Source of the DNA: an uncultured Bacilli bacterium
Lineage (GTDB): Bacteria; Bacillota_I; Bacilli_A; RF39; UBA660
DNA length: 64,000 bases
Assembly (NCBI GenBank): GCA_934098485.1
Contig: CAKOOH010000006.1
Span: 1 to 64,000 of the forward strand
Direction: 5' to 3'
Shown: positions 1 through 8,932 of the stretch, piece by piece
How the letters are laid out: the number at the start of each line of letters is the position of its first letter
Position numbering within the stretch: position 1 is the stretch's first letter
Position numbers and translations under genes: made by a program
Notes under the pieces: model-generated
Database searches by the model: none
The model's input: the letters and a program-made list of their open reading frames with translations, nothing else
What the model was told of the DNA's origin: nothing

Positions 1-31
1 AAATCTTATTTTTGTTATTTACATAATTCAT
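1..31 (-). CDS. 5' end of a surface-protein-family gene, cut by the window edge
   Basis: An ATG at 31-29 on the minus strand follows a GAGGT ribosome-binding site and reads MNYVNNKNKI before the window ends. Only ten codons are visible, so the product cannot be identified from the protein itself. The promoter cassette just upstream (58-84) is nearly identical to the one before surface protein A (start 10883) and before the relic at 31783, whose N-terminus (MNSIRKNNVK) is similar in style. I therefore infer another member of the same exported surface-protein family. It would be read leftwards, out of the window. Confidence 0.6.
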   Translation of the reverse strand, partial: MNYVNNKNKI

Positions 32-45
32 AGTTACCTCACAAT

Positions 46-146
46 ATTTTCTATATAATTATACTAATAACCCCCCCATGTCAAGTTAATATTGTGTATG
101 TAAAAAGTCTATGGTATTAACCAAATATAGTTATAACCATAGACTT
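46..146 (-). repeat. Copy 1 of the promoter-terminator cassette repeat
   Basis: First of three near-identical intergenic units (others at 10900-10986 and 31799-31881). Read on the minus strand it holds the hairpin terminator with the AGTCTATGG word, a short spacer, the promoter with a G-run, and the leader of a surface-protein gene. This copy has about 16 extra bases inside the hairpin loop. Confidence 0.85.
58..84 (-). promoter_or_regulatory. Sigma-A promoter with a G7 tract in the spacer
   Basis: The minus strand has TTGACA (84-79) and TATAAT (63-58) separated by 15 bp, and the spacer contains seven consecutive G (71-77). Both hexamers are perfect consensus, but the 15-bp spacing is sub-optimal. 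Adding two G would give 17 bp. It drives the gene that starts at 31. Confidence 0.8.
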
Positions 147-147
147 C
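101..147 (-). terminator. recO terminator
   Basis: An inverted repeat with arms AAGTCTATGGT and ACCATAGACTT-like is followed on the minus strand by TTTTTAC, immediately downstream of the recO stop. It is the hairpin part of the cassette repeat. Confidence 0.8.
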
Positions 148-157
148 ACTAACTTAT

Positions 158-883
158 TTAACCAATTAATTCCTCTAAAAACTTCTTGCTTTTTAAATAT
201 AATCCCGTATATCTATCATAATACTTACCAATAAAATAATTGATATTACTCGTTACTTTATCACTTATTTTTAAATCACTTATCGAAGCAAGCTCTACTA
301 AATAGTACATTCTAAGCATTTTAAGTGTTTTTTCATCATAAATTATCTCATTTATATAACAGTTCTTGCAAACATATCCACCAGCATCCGGATCAATCGT
401 CACTATATCATGAGTATTACCACATTTAGCACATGAATTAAAATTAATTCCTACTCCTAAATAATCCAAATATTTAAGTTCAACTATATTGGTTATTATC
501 ATCGGATTTAATCCTTCATTTATCTTTTTTAAAGCATCTATTAAAATATAATATATATTTTCATCATTATTTTGCTTCATTACTTGTTTAGCCAAATCAC
601 ACAAAAAAGACATGTAACTAGTTAAAACAATGTCTCTTTTTATTGTACTAAAATTATCTATAACATCTACCCCTTTTAAAGTAGACAAACTATTTTCTTT
701 ATAATAAATAATAAATTTTCCATAAGTCAAAGACATTGTGAAACTTCTAAAAGGACTTTTAACACTTTTGGCGCCTTTACAAACAATTCCAATAATTCCT
801 TCCTTTGTAAGAACATTAATTATCTTACTCGTTTCCCTATAACTTGTTTCATTTATTATTATGCCTTCAACTTCTCTTAACAT
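158..883 (-). CDS. recO: DNA repair protein RecO
   Basis: RecO (241 aa) binds DNA and RecR and loads RecA on SSB-coated single strands during recombinational repair. The N-terminal OB-fold part starts MLREVEGIIINETSYRET. The zinc motif CAKC, about 15 residues, then CKNC is intact near residues 150-175, and the length is normal for the family. The SD AGAGG lies inside the end of yqzL just upstream, so the two are probably translationally coupled. Synteny era-yqzL-recO is as in Bacillus except for the two genes inserted after era. Confidence 0.95.
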   Translation of the reverse strand: MLREVEGIIINETSYRETSKIINVLTKEGIIGIVCKGAKSVKSPFRSFTMSLTYGKFIIYYKENSLSTLKGVDVIDNFSTIKRDIVLTSYMSFLCDLAKQVMKQNNDENIYYILIDALKKINEGLNPMIITNIVELKYLDYLGVGINFNSCAKCGNTHDIVTIDPDAGGYVCKNCYINEIIYDEKTLKMLRMYYLVELASISDLKISDKVTSNINYFIGKYYDRYTGLYLKSKKFLEELIG

Positions 884-886
884 ATA

Positions 887-964
887 TTAACCTCTTTTAT
901 ATATTAAATAATATTCAATTTTTCCTGTTTTCTTAAACATTTCCCAGGCTTCTTTTTTTGTCAT
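887..964 (-). CDS. yqzL: YqzL-like microprotein
   Basis: A 25-residue reading frame begins MTKKEAWEMFKKTGKIEYYL and has an AGGGAT ribosome-binding site. It resembles Bacillus YqzL (a W-x3-F-x-x-TG-x-I-x-x-Y-L pattern), which sits in the same place between era and recO. No biochemical role is established for the family. The gene is below most annotation cut-offs. Its stop is four bases before the recO start and its 3' end carries the recO SD, which supports coupled translation. Confidence 0.75.
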   Translation of the reverse strand: MTKKEAWEMFKKTGKIEYYLIYKRG

Positions 965-1011
965 ATCTATCCCTTTCTAATAATATAATGGGACAGTTTA
1001 AATGTTTTTAT

Positions 1012-2289
1012 TCACATTTGATACGAAAAATTAATTTCTCCTCTAACATACTTTTCAAAAGTTAAAACAATTGTAATTGATGTTATTGGTGCGTTATATA
1101 AATTTAAGAAAGCAACAATTTCTTTTTTTAATTCTGGCGTTAATGTAACTCCGTTATAAGTATATTTTAAAGCATCAAGTTTTTCTTGATTCATAGTGGT
1201 TCTTGAATTACCAGATGCATACTTTCCAATCATATCATTTACATTCTTAGCCATGCCTACCGAAATAAATCCTAGTTTTGCTGTTCTATTAAGCATAAAT
1301 AAGAAATCATCAATTGTTGTATCTATATCCATACATAAATCAACTAGATTGTAAAATTTGTTTTGTCTCATTTTATCAAAAATAGCCTGTATTAATGCTA
1401 AAAATTTATCTTGTCTTTCCTTTGAAACAACTAAATATTTTTCGTAAATGGCTTTAAATTTCGGATCCGAATCTTTATAACGATTTGCTGTTGCATCAAA
1501 AGCAGCCATAACAACATCTTTTCTAATCAAAATTGTTGTTATCGTATAATAATCACTTAAAATATATTCTTCTAAAATATCTCCAAACTTTTTAGCAACT
1601 GGACTACTATAACCATCTACATCATAACCACGTTCAAATACTTCGGCTATTTTATCCGGCAAGATCTCTAATTGATAAGCATATTTTTTTGCTGCTAAAG
1701 ATTTTTTAAACTTTTCTAATCTATCTAATAAAACTTCTTTACTATACAATTTAATTTTATCATCAAGTTCATCTAAAGGTGCATCTAACAAATCGTAAAT
1801 TACTTTATATGTTTTATTATGTCTATTTACTCCGTCATTATATTCTATCTCTTGCTCTAATGTTGGTTTAGGTTCCACCACTCTTTGGCGATATTTTCTA
1901 ATATAATCAATAAGCGTTGCTTCACCAACAAAAAATTTATTCATAATTGGTTTTAACCCTGCCATATCATAACGACTCTCTATTAAAGCCTCATAAGCCT
2001 CTTTACCTAATAAAACGGTGCTAGAAACTTTTTTCGTTTTCCTATTTGATGTAACTTCGTCTTTTTCTTTTTTTCTAGGTTTAAGAGCCAAATATCTTTC
2101 TCTTTGTTCTGATGTCATGCATGGTTCTTCATTTCTTTTAATAAATCTATTAATCTCAAACATTAAATCCTCTATTGCTATATTATTTGAAGATGCAAAA
2201 GAAGTTAAACCACCGACATTTAAATTACTATCAAGAAATATACCGAATGCTTCTCTAATTAAATTAATATCATTAAATTTATTTTCCAT
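1012..2289 (-). CDS. HTH-repeat protein of unknown function (425 aa)
   Basis: No signal peptide or membrane segment is visible. Residues about 8-70 and 90-150 look like two copies of a helical module of roughly 65 residues with helix-turn-helix character (pattern: A-x-I/Y-L-x-S-x-L/Y, L-x-x-x-A/F-x-x-x-x, then a recognition-like helix and R/K-K/R). The C-terminal half (about 230-425) aligns with that of the next gene, sharing DIDTTI-DF and Y-NGV-LT-ELK motifs and ending FEKYVRGEI. The start follows GGGAGAAATATA. It is the smaller of a tandem paralogous pair inserted between era and yqzL. DNA binding is inference only. Confidence 0.75.
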   Translation of the reverse strand: MENKFNDINLIREAFGIFLDSNLNVGGLTSFASSNNIAIEDLMFEINRFIKRNEEPCMTSEQRERYLALKPRKKEKDEVTSNRKTKKVSSTVLLGKEAYEALIESRYDMAGLKPIMNKFFVGEATLIDYIRKYRQRVVEPKPTLEQEIEYNDGVNRHNKTYKVIYDLLDAPLDELDDKIKLYSKEVLLDRLEKFKKSLAAKKYAYQLEILPDKIAEVFERGYDVDGYSSPVAKKFGDILEEYILSDYYTITTILIRKDVVMAAFDATANRYKDSDPKFKAIYEKYLVVSKERQDKFLALIQAIFDKMRQNKFYNLVDLCMDIDTTIDDFLFMLNRTAKLGFISVGMAKNVNDMIGKYASGNSRTTMNQEKLDALKYTYNGVTLTPELKKEIVAFLNLYNAPITSITIVLTFEKYVRGEINFSYQM

Positions 2290-2305
2290 TATATTTCTCC
2301 CAATA

Positions 2306-4303
2306 TTACATATGAAATTCTGGTACTATTGCTATTTCACCACGAACATATTTTTCAAAAGCTAAAATTATTGTGTATGTCATTACTCTAATGTTATGAG
2401 CATTTAAGTAAGAAATAATATTATTTTTTAATTCTTCAGTTAATTCAACACCATTATAATTATACTTTAATTTTGCTACTTGTTCATTTGATGGTTCTGA
2501 TTTTAATACTGTAATTCCTGATTTTTTAATCATAGGTTCTAATATACTATAAACTGGCGAAAAAGCATCAATCCCGCTAGTTCTTATAGATCGCATCATT
2601 GTAGCAAAATCATTTATCGTTGTATCAATATCAAAACACAAGTTTATAATATCGTATTTTTGTTGTTTTTTTTGTTTATCTATTATATTTTGATTTATTC
2701 TTAATAATAGTTCTTGATATTTTGCTAGTTTTTCATTTTTAACTTTTTCATAAAGAGGATACATCGATGCTGTTTTTTCATCTCTTTGTACTAAACGTTT
2801 AAGATAAGCTTCAAACGAACTAGGATCTTTTGTATATTTTTTGAAGACAGACAACGGCGAATAACAAGGTCCCTCAATATATTCCATCATAGCATCAATA
2901 CATTTTTGGGCATTTAAATCATATGTCTTTAATTCCGGATTATCAACTATTTTAGTATTATTAAAATTACTAACTTTTTCTCTCAATTCAACAATTCTTG
3001 ATGCAATTAAACTATTTTTGGCGTTTTCTAGTTTCTCTAAATAAGCAAGTAAATTACTTTTGCCTTCTCTTTCTATTAATTTAGCAAAATCTTCATCATT
3101 ACTATTTAGCATTGCTTCAATTATTTTTACGTCTAATCTGTGAGCCATCGCTACATATCTTAACTCTTGTTCTATAGTTGGTTTTGGTTCAATAATTCTT
3201 TTTCGATAATTAGCAATTCTTCTATCTAAAGTCGCTACAGATATTTTCATTTTTTTAGCAAGAGGCGTTAAAGCCGCTCTATCTAAATTATTAGCAAGTA
3301 ATATCTCATAGCCTTCTTTTAAATCATCAACTTTTGGACTTGGTATTTCATAATCTCTTCTAGGTAATCTACCTGAAAACAAATATTCATATTTTTGCTT
3401 TTCTTCTTCACTTGGTGCATAACCATACGCTGCGTATTCACCATCTCGATATTTTCTAATTTCCGTTTTTATTATGCCTTCTGTAACATTATGTTTAGCT
3501 GCCAGCATTGGAATAATATCTAAAGATAAGCCACTGCTTAAATAAATATTAAATGCATCTGCGGCAATCGGTGCTCTTTTACTTTTAAATTTATCACTTT
3601 TAACATCATGGTATCCTTGAATTTTACGTTTTACAAACATCTCGTACTTTTTTTGTTCTTCTAAAGAAGGAAAATATCCATATTTTTCATAAATCATATA
3701 ATTATAATTACGAACTCGGCTAATAATAGTTTTAATTGTAACACCATATTTAGTAGCGAGCATCGCCAAAACGTGTTCATCAAAATCAGAACTTAAATAA
3801 GTGTCATAACAATCCTTTGCTATTTCGGCATTTTTTAGTTCTCTTTCATCTTGTTCTGCTTGTGCTTGAGAAGCGTATAATTCATTATATTTTAAAACTT
3901 CCGCATTAGTAGGAGCTATTCCTATATCTTTAAATTCTCCATTCACATATTTCGTAATCCATCTGCGAACATTTTGCTCTGAAAGATTATACTCAGCACT
4001 TATTCTTTCTAAGGTTTCTTTAGAAAGTTCTCCCTTTAAATATTTATCAAACATCAATTTAGCCCGTTTTTCATTTTTGTTACTATCTCTTTTAAGAACT
4101 AATTCATTATATTTATCTAATTGTTCTTTACTTGGACAAGGTGCTTCAGTCCTATGAATCCATTTATTAAAAATGAAAAGTATATAACTTACCGGAACAT
4201 TTATTTTTCTAGCATAATCACGCAACGGTTCAGTATTTAATTCACTCTCCATTAAAATATCAAACGCATCTACTGCAATTTTTTCTTTCATTTCTTCAGT
4301 CAT
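2306..4303 (-). CDS. HTH-repeat protein of unknown function (665 aa), five modules
   Basis: The larger paralogue of 1012-2289. The first 390 or so residues contain five degenerate modules of 65-90 residues. Each has an A-x-x-x-Y/F-L-x-S/N-x-L helix, a short L-A-x-K-Y-x-V-x-x-x-x-I turn-helix and a basic end. The C-terminal 180 residues match the smaller protein. The reading frame extends up to a TTG at 4321, but the ATG at 4303 has AAGAGGGATAAT directly before it and is the better start; it lies just after the era stop. No family name is known to me. Several HTH units in one chain suggest binding of repetitive DNA or RNA, which is inference. Confidence 0.75.
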   Translation of the reverse strand: MTEEMKEKIAVDAFDILMESELNTEPLRDYARKINVPVSYILFIFNKWIHRTEAPCPSKEQLDKYNELVLKRDSNKNEKRAKLMFDKYLKGELSKETLERISAEYNLSEQNVRRWITKYVNGEFKDIGIAPTNAEVLKYNELYASQAQAEQDERELKNAEIAKDCYDTYLSSDFDEHVLAMLATKYGVTIKTIISRVRNYNYMIYEKYGYFPSLEEQKKYEMFVKRKIQGYHDVKSDKFKSKRAPIAADAFNIYLSSGLSLDIIPMLAAKHNVTEGIIKTEIRKYRDGEYAAYGYAPSEEEKQKYEYLFSGRLPRRDYEIPSPKVDDLKEGYEILLANNLDRAALTPLAKKMKISVATLDRRIANYRKRIIEPKPTIEQELRYVAMAHRLDVKIIEAMLNSNDEDFAKLIEREGKSNLLAYLEKLENAKNSLIASRIVELREKVSNFNNTKIVDNPELKTYDLNAQKCIDAMMEYIEGPCYSPLSVFKKYTKDPSSFEAYLKRLVQRDEKTASMYPLYEKVKNEKLAKYQELLLRINQNIIDKQKKQQKYDIINLCFDIDTTINDFATMMRSIRTSGIDAFSPVYSILEPMIKKSGITVLKSEPSNEQVAKLKYNYNGVELTEELKNNIISYLNAHNIRVMTYTIILAFEKYVRGEIAIVPEFHM

Positions 4304-4313
4304 ATTATCCCTC

Positions 4314-5198
4314 TTATTCAAAATCTTTAAAACCTAGTTCACTTAAATATCTTTCTTTATCACGCCAATTCTTAATTGTTTTAACATATAACTCTAAGTA
4401 AACTTGTTTGCCTAATAATTCTTCCATGTCTTTTCTTGCCATTGAACCAATCTTTTTAAGCATTGCTCCCCCCGAACCAATAATAATCTTTTTAAGTGAA
4501 TCTCTATCAATTATTATATCAACATACACATCTACAATACTTCCTTTATCTTTGATGTGCGTTGCTACGCATGTTACGGAATGTGGAACTTCTTCATCGG
4601 TTAAATTAAGAACTTTTTCTCTTACAAACTCTCCTAACATAAACTGTAAACTTGTATTTGTAATTGTACCATCATCATAATACTTTATCTCATCAGTTAA
4701 ATATCCTTTAATAACTTTAATTAGTCTTCTAATATTATCATCTTTCATCGCACTTATTGGAACTATATCTGAAAAATCATATAAATCTTTATAAGTGTTT
4801 ATAGCATTAAGTATTCCTTCATCCGTAAGTTTATCAATTTTATTAAGTACCAATATAACTGGAGTTTTTGTATTTTTAAAAGTCTGTACAATAAATTCAT
4901 CGCCTCTACCAAGTGGAGCGCTAGCATCTACTACAAAAAGAATTGCATCAATCTCTTCTAATGATTCATAACTTTGTTTATTTAAATATTTTCCTAATTT
5001 ATCCTGTGGCTTATGAATCCCTGGTGTATCGATAAAAATAATTTGTGCTTCCTCATCATTGTAAACACCTTGAATTGAATTACGTGTTGTTCCCGCCACA
5101 TTTGATACAATTGCTAAATGAGTCTTCAATATTGTATTAAGTAAAGTACTTTTTCCTGTATTAGGTCTACCTATAATACTTACAAATCCACTTTTCAT
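4314..5198 (-). CDS. era: GTPase Era
   Basis: Era (294 aa) is the essential GTPase that binds the 3' end of 16S rRNA and assists 30S maturation. The P-loop GRPNTGKS is at residues 10-17, with DTPG near 57 and NKID near 122. The C-terminal KH domain includes the IIGSGGAMLKKIG loop. Length is standard. It follows the cytidine deaminase pair as in Bacillus (cdd-era), and the next gene starts 10 bases after its stop. Confidence 0.97.
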   Translation of the reverse strand: MKSGFVSIIGRPNTGKSTLLNTILKTHLAIVSNVAGTTRNSIQGVYNDEEAQIIFIDTPGIHKPQDKLGKYLNKQSYESLEEIDAILFVVDASAPLGRGDEFIVQTFKNTKTPVILVLNKIDKLTDEGILNAINTYKDLYDFSDIVPISAMKDDNIRRLIKVIKGYLTDEIKYYDDGTITNTSLQFMLGEFVREKVLNLTDEEVPHSVTCVATHIKDKGSIVDVYVDIIIDRDSLKKIIIGSGGAMLKKIGSMARKDMEELLGKQVYLELYVKTIKNWRDKERYLSELGFKDFE

Positions 5199-5217
5199 AA
5201 AAAACTCCTTTCTTATA

Positions 5218-5586
5218 TTAATATATATTATTTATTAAATTTCCTACTTTTAATACTCTTCTGTTTCTATTTATATCATAGAGAAATACTTCTTTATCTG
5301 GTTCAAAAAATTCTGTAATAACATCTTTATTAATATATTTTAAATCATTAATATTTTTAGTTCCTACCATTATATAGATAGATTCAAAATCTTTGTATTT
5401 ATATCCTGCCGTTACAGCGCGGCTAATAGCGGCACTTTCTGCATATATAGCGTCTCTAAATATTGCATTTTTAACAGTTACGCCCCCAAATGTTGTTTTA
5501 TCTTTCATTACCACAATCGCACTAAAACACAAATTATCAAAGGGTGCATGAGCATTACTTAATAATCTTTCTAATTCATTTACCAT
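5218..5586 (-). CDS. Degenerate cytidine deaminase paralogue, zinc ligands lost
   Basis: This 122-residue protein aligns end to end with the neighbouring deaminase. The catalytic CAE (residues 48-50 there) is YAE here, and the PCxxC zinc pair is replaced by a segment reading NDLKYINKDV. All three cysteine ligands are therefore gone while the general-base Glu50 remains. It cannot be a normal zinc deaminase. A structural or regulatory partner in a hetero-tetramer is possible but not shown. The frame extends upstream to a TTG at 5604, but the ATG at 5586 follows a strong GGAGG and is chosen. It overlaps the active deaminase by 11 bases. Confidence 0.85.
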   Translation of the reverse strand: MVNELERLLSNAHAPFDNLCFSAIVVMKDKTTFGGVTVKNAIFRDAIYAESAAISRAVTAGYKYKDFESIYIMVGTKNINDLKYINKDVITEFFEPDKEVFLYDINRNRRVLKVGNLINNIY

Positions 5587-5968
5587 TACTATCCTCCAGT
5601 TCAAAAGGATATGGACATAAATCCTTAACTAAAAATTCCTTAACTTTTCCCTTCTTATTATAGCAGAAAACTTTAACATTTTCCTTAAAAAATTCATGTA
5701 ATAATTCTCTACATAAAAAACATGGCATGCAATATTCATTACCGCTTCCCATAACATGAATTTCTTTAAAATCTTCTTTACCATATCCATCAGTTATAGC
5801 AGATGATAATGCCACTTGCTCCGCACATAATCCACTTTTAGAACTTGGATTTTCCACATTAACCCCAATAAATTCTTGCCCATTATTACAAATGATTATA
5901 CATGCCGTTTTATAATTAGATAAAGGACTATAAGAATTATTTAAAAGCATTAATAAATTTTCTTTCAT
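5576..5968 (-). CDS. cdd: Cytidine deaminase
   Basis: Converts cytidine and deoxycytidine to uridine and deoxyuridine in pyrimidine salvage. The 130 residues include C48-A-E50 and P82-C-x-x-C86, the complete zinc site and proton shuttle of homotetrameric bacterial CDA. It fits with the pyrimidine-nucleoside phosphorylase at 35 kb as a salvage route. It is placed between dgkA and era as in Bacillus and is followed by a degenerate duplicate. Confidence 0.95.
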   Translation of the reverse strand: MKENLLMLLNNSYSPLSNYKTACIIICNNGQEFIGVNVENPSSKSGLCAEQVALSSAITDGYGKEDFKEIHVMGSGNEYCMPCFLCRELLHEFFKENVKVFCYNKKGKVKEFLVKDLCPYPFELEDSNGK

Positions 5969-5977
5969 AAATTCTCC

Positions 5978-6352
5978 TTAAAATAACATAATTAGTTTTG
6001 GCACAAATATAATAAGCCCTATTACTGCTGCCGTAATACTTAAAATAAGCACATAAGCCGCTGCCGTATCTTTGGCTATTTCTGCTTGTTTATCATACTT
6101 TTGCACCGCTAAATCAACTAAATTTTCTATACTAGTATTAATTATCTCCGCAGCAATAACCATTCCAATCGCAAAAATTAAAAACACCCACTCTAATTTA
6201 GAAACCTTAAAAATAAATCCACATATAATAACTAATAATGCCATCATCACATGAATTTGCATATTAGGTTCTTCTTTAAAAGTTGTAAAAAAGCCTCTTA
6301 TTGCATAAGAAAATGATTTACCCAATCGTTTAATTGATAATGCCTTTTTCAT
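5978..6352 (-). CDS. dgkA: Diacylglycerol / undecaprenol kinase
   Basis: A small integral membrane kinase (124 aa) with three hydrophobic helices. The family signature E-x-x-N-T-S-I-E appears as EIINTSIENLVDL in the middle. Gram-positive members phosphorylate undecaprenol, recycling the peptidoglycan carrier; substrate choice cannot be read from the sequence. The ATG lies 23 bases inside ybeY and has AAAGGAG in front, so the two are coupled. Confidence 0.93.
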   Translation of the reverse strand: MKKALSIKRLGKSFSYAIRGFFTTFKEEPNMQIHVMMALLVIICGFIFKVSKLEWVFLIFAIGMVIAAEIINTSIENLVDLAVQKYDKQAEIAKDTAAAYVLILSITAAVIGLIIFVPKLIMLF

Positions 6353-6779
6353 TTAAAATCTCCTTTTGCAAATCAAACATTTCTTTTTCTTCTTTTTCCC
6401 CTAAAGTATGATCATATCCTAATAAATGTAATAGTCCATGCACTGCTAAAAATGATAATTCTCTTTTTTCGCTATGATCATATGTTTCAGCTTGCTCTAT
6501 CATTTTAGGAATACTTATATAAATATCTCCCAAAACATTAATAGGTCCCGGAAATGCTCCATTATCATTTAAAGCAAAGCTTATAACATCTGTAGTTCTA
6601 TCTATTCCTCTATAAGTTTTATTTAGTTCATGCACTTTTTCATCATCCGTTAAAATTACTGTAAATGTTGCATTTTCTATCTTTAATTTTTTTAAAGTAT
6701 AATCAAGAACATCTAATAAATAAGAATTATCCTCATCTTTAAAATAACCATATTCATCAACTATTTCAATATCATTCAT
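6330..6779 (-). CDS. ybeY: Endoribonuclease YbeY
   Basis: A zinc-dependent RNase needed for 16S rRNA 3'-end maturation and ribosome quality control (149 aa). The metal-binding H-G-x-L-H-L-x-G-Y-D-H motif is complete as HGLLHLLGYDH near residue 115. It overlaps dgkA at its end and the VanZ-family gene at its start by four bases. In Bacillus phoH and yqfF precede it; both are absent here. Confidence 0.96.
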   Translation of the reverse strand: MNDIEIVDEYGYFKDEDNSYLLDVLDYTLKKLKIENATFTVILTDDEKVHELNKTYRGIDRTTDVISFALNDNGAFPGPINVLGDIYISIPKMIEQAETYDHSEKRELSFLAVHGLLHLLGYDHTLGEKEEKEMFDLQKEILNEKGIIN

Positions 6780-7438
6780 AACACCACTCCATATAAATTA
6801 AGAATTATTAACGCTAAAATAATAATCACAATAACACATATAAAATTAAGAAGCAAATTATTTCGGTATTTATCACTGTATTTAGCAAATAATTTATCCA
6901 TCAGTTTATATATAACATAACCTATAATACCACCAATAACATTTAAAATTATATCATCTATATCAAAACTTCTTCCAATTCCCATTTGGATAAGTTCAAT
7001 TGATAAACTGGTAATAAAAGTTATAATAAAACACAAATACATTTTATTAAGCTTACAATAATAACTTACAAAATATCCATACGGAACAAATAAAACAATA
7101 TTTCCAATCACATTACGATAAAATAACTTACTTTTTAAACTGTATCTCATCATTTCCTTAAAAGGAATAAAATTATTACTATAAGATTCAAAATCTGTCG
7201 TTGTAACTAGTTCAAACAAAAGCATAATATAAATAATAAAACATAAACTAATAAGTTCTTTGGAGATATTAACTTTTTTATGATTACTTATTAAATATAC
7301 TAGTCTTGTTGTTATTAAAACCACACTTATTAAAGTTAACATTGGCCACAAATTAACTACAACATTAACAGCAACTTTTGGAATCACATAACTCACCCTC
7401 TTTTCCATTTTATCATACTTTAGGCCTATTTTTATCAT
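6776..7438 (-). CDS. VanZ-family membrane protein
   Basis: A hydrophobic protein (220 aa at most) with about five membrane segments. The VanZ signatures are visible: NIVLFVPYGYF near residue 111, SIELIQ near 145, then G-R-x-F-D-x-D-D-x-I-x-N. The founding VanZ gives low-level teicoplanin resistance, but most chromosomal homologues have no proven role. The first ATG (7438) lacks a convincing SD. A GTG about 17 codons in is preceded by AGAGGGTGAG and could be the real start. It overlaps ybeY. Confidence 0.85.
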   Translation of the reverse strand: MIKIGLKYDKMEKRVSYVIPKVAVNVVVNLWPMLTLISVVLITTRLVYLISNHKKVNISKELISLCFIIYIMLLFELVTTTDFESYSNNFIPFKEMMRYSLKSKLFYRNVIGNIVLFVPYGYFVSYYCKLNKMYLCFIITFITSLSIELIQMGIGRSFDIDDIILNVIGGIIGYVIYKLMDKLFAKYSDKYRNNLLLNFICVIVIIILALIILNLYGVVL

Positions 7439-7458
7439 ATTTCTGCTTGTTTTCTATA

Positions 7459-7499
7459 AAAAATTAAAAAAGCCAAAATATAGTTAGTTTTATATTTTG
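7459..7499 (-). terminator. yqfD terminator
   Basis: Minus-strand hairpin with arms CAAAATATA and TATATTTTG and an 8-base loop, followed by GGCTTTTTTAATTTTTT directly after the yqfD stop. Confidence 0.8.
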
Positions 7500-7502
7500 A
7501 CA

Positions 7503-8630
7503 TTAATTAATATTTACTTCATAAGGACTATATTCACTAATAATTTCATTAGTCATAACAAAAAATTCTATATAACCATAATCATCATCAATATTCTTTT
7601 CTAAAACACTAATTTTTTTAACCTCACCAGTATTCTTTAACTTAGTTATAAATTCATTTTCTACTTTTTCTGTCGCTTTTTTTATGACTTCATCGTCTTT
7701 TAAAGTACTCACCTTAATGTTATATTCTTTTTCTTTATATATTTTAATTTTTAATCCCAGAATTTTTATCTCTCTTTTATTTTCTTGATAAAAATATTTA
7801 TACTTATTTTTTAAAAATATTTTATTATTTATATTTAGATTATATCTTGTTTTACCAGTTTCCGTTTTTATTGCTTCTTTTTTGGGATACGCAATCTTAG
7901 CTGTATACCATACATCTCCATAAACTGTACCTGTTGCTAATGTATTTCCTTTAATATTATCATAAAGCGTAATTTCCCCGCTTATAAGTCTTTGACCTTT
8001 TTTAACATATTCACCACTTCTAACTAAAACGTCTCCCTTAGTACTTAATATTTTAGTAATCTTCCCATCTTTAGAGGCAATAACATGACGATATCCTTCT
8101 TCATTTACGGGATTTTTAATAATTCTTTCTTCTACTCTAATTATATATTTCATTCCCTCTTTAGTAATACTCATCCACTCTAAAGTTGTGGGATTATCTT
8201 TTAGTATTTCATTTTTAATTTTTTCTAGTTCATCAAAATCATACGCTAAAGAGAATTTTTTTATATTATGTTCTTCTAATTCTTTTTTTACTAAATTTCT
8301 AATACTTTTATTTTCATGAATAATATTAATATCTACAATGTAACTTGTTATGATATCCATTAAAGCAAAACAAAAAATAAATATTAAGTAAAAATATATA
8401 TTATCTTTAACATGCTTCTTAATTCCTAGTAATCCTTCATATTTAACTATTTTTATATCACTATAGTAATTTAATTTTTTTATACTTTTATAATCATTTA
8501 AATTAATAATCATCGTGCATTTTTCTTCCGTTATATAATGAATATCATAAAGATTAATATTATTTTTAATACATTTATCAAAAAAGCGCTCTAAAAAATG
8601 ACTCACTTCTATTTTAATTTTCTTATTCAT
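7503..8630 (-). CDS. yqfD: YqfD-family sporulation protein
   Basis: A 375-residue homologue of Bacillus YqfD, a sigma-E-controlled protein with a single membrane span. A basic cytoplasmic N-terminal part is followed by a hydrophobic segment at about 97-115 and a large outer domain (VEERIIKNP and R-S-G-x-x-V-x-x-G-x-x-L-I-S-G motifs). It pairs with a YqfC-like gene by an 8-base overlap, as in spore formers. Whether the organism sporulates cannot be decided from the window. Confidence 0.85.
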   Translation of the reverse strand: MNKKIKIEVSHFLERFFDKCIKNNINLYDIHYITEEKCTMIINLNDYKSIKKLNYYSDIKIVKYEGLLGIKKHVKDNIYFYLIFIFCFALMDIITSYIVDINIIHENKSIRNLVKKELEEHNIKKFSLAYDFDELEKIKNEILKDNPTTLEWMSITKEGMKYIIRVEERIIKNPVNEEGYRHVIASKDGKITKILSTKGDVLVRSGEYVKKGQRLISGEITLYDNIKGNTLATGTVYGDVWYTAKIAYPKKEAIKTETGKTRYNLNINNKIFLKNKYKYFYQENKREIKILGLKIKIYKEKEYNIKVSTLKDDEVIKKATEKVENEFITKLKNTGEVKKISVLEKNIDDDYGYIEFFVMTNEIISEYSPYEVNIN

Positions 8631-8856
8631 AATTAACTCCAGTAATTAATCCTTCAATTAAGAGTTCTTTATTTTCCATTTTTTTAATATTCATTCTAGA
8701 GCCTTTTATTTTTATATTACAAGATGACAATTTAATCATAATTAAATCATTACTAAATGTTAATATTTCTACATAATTATAAATATAAAGAGAATTTTTA
8801 TATAAACAGACATAATATTCCTGATTTCTTAATGCATTATTAATTATATCAAGCAT
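8623..8856 (-). CDS. yqfC: YqfC/YabP-family protein
   Basis: A small protein (77 aa) of mostly beta pattern ending with the family-typical K-x-x-x-N-K-E-L-x-I-E-G-x-I-x-G-V. YqfC/YabP proteins are made during sporulation in Bacillus. The identification rests as much on adjacency to yqfD, with an 8-base overlap, as on sequence. Confidence 0.7.
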   Translation of the reverse strand: MLDIINNALRNQEYYVCLYKNSLYIYNYVEILTFSNDLIMIKLSSCNIKIKGSRMNIKKMENKELLIEGLITGVNYE

Positions 8857-8932
8857 TATTCTTCACCATTTAATTATATGTTTTAAATATAAAAAATACT
8901 CGCTAAATATTATATTTCAAAAAATACTACAT

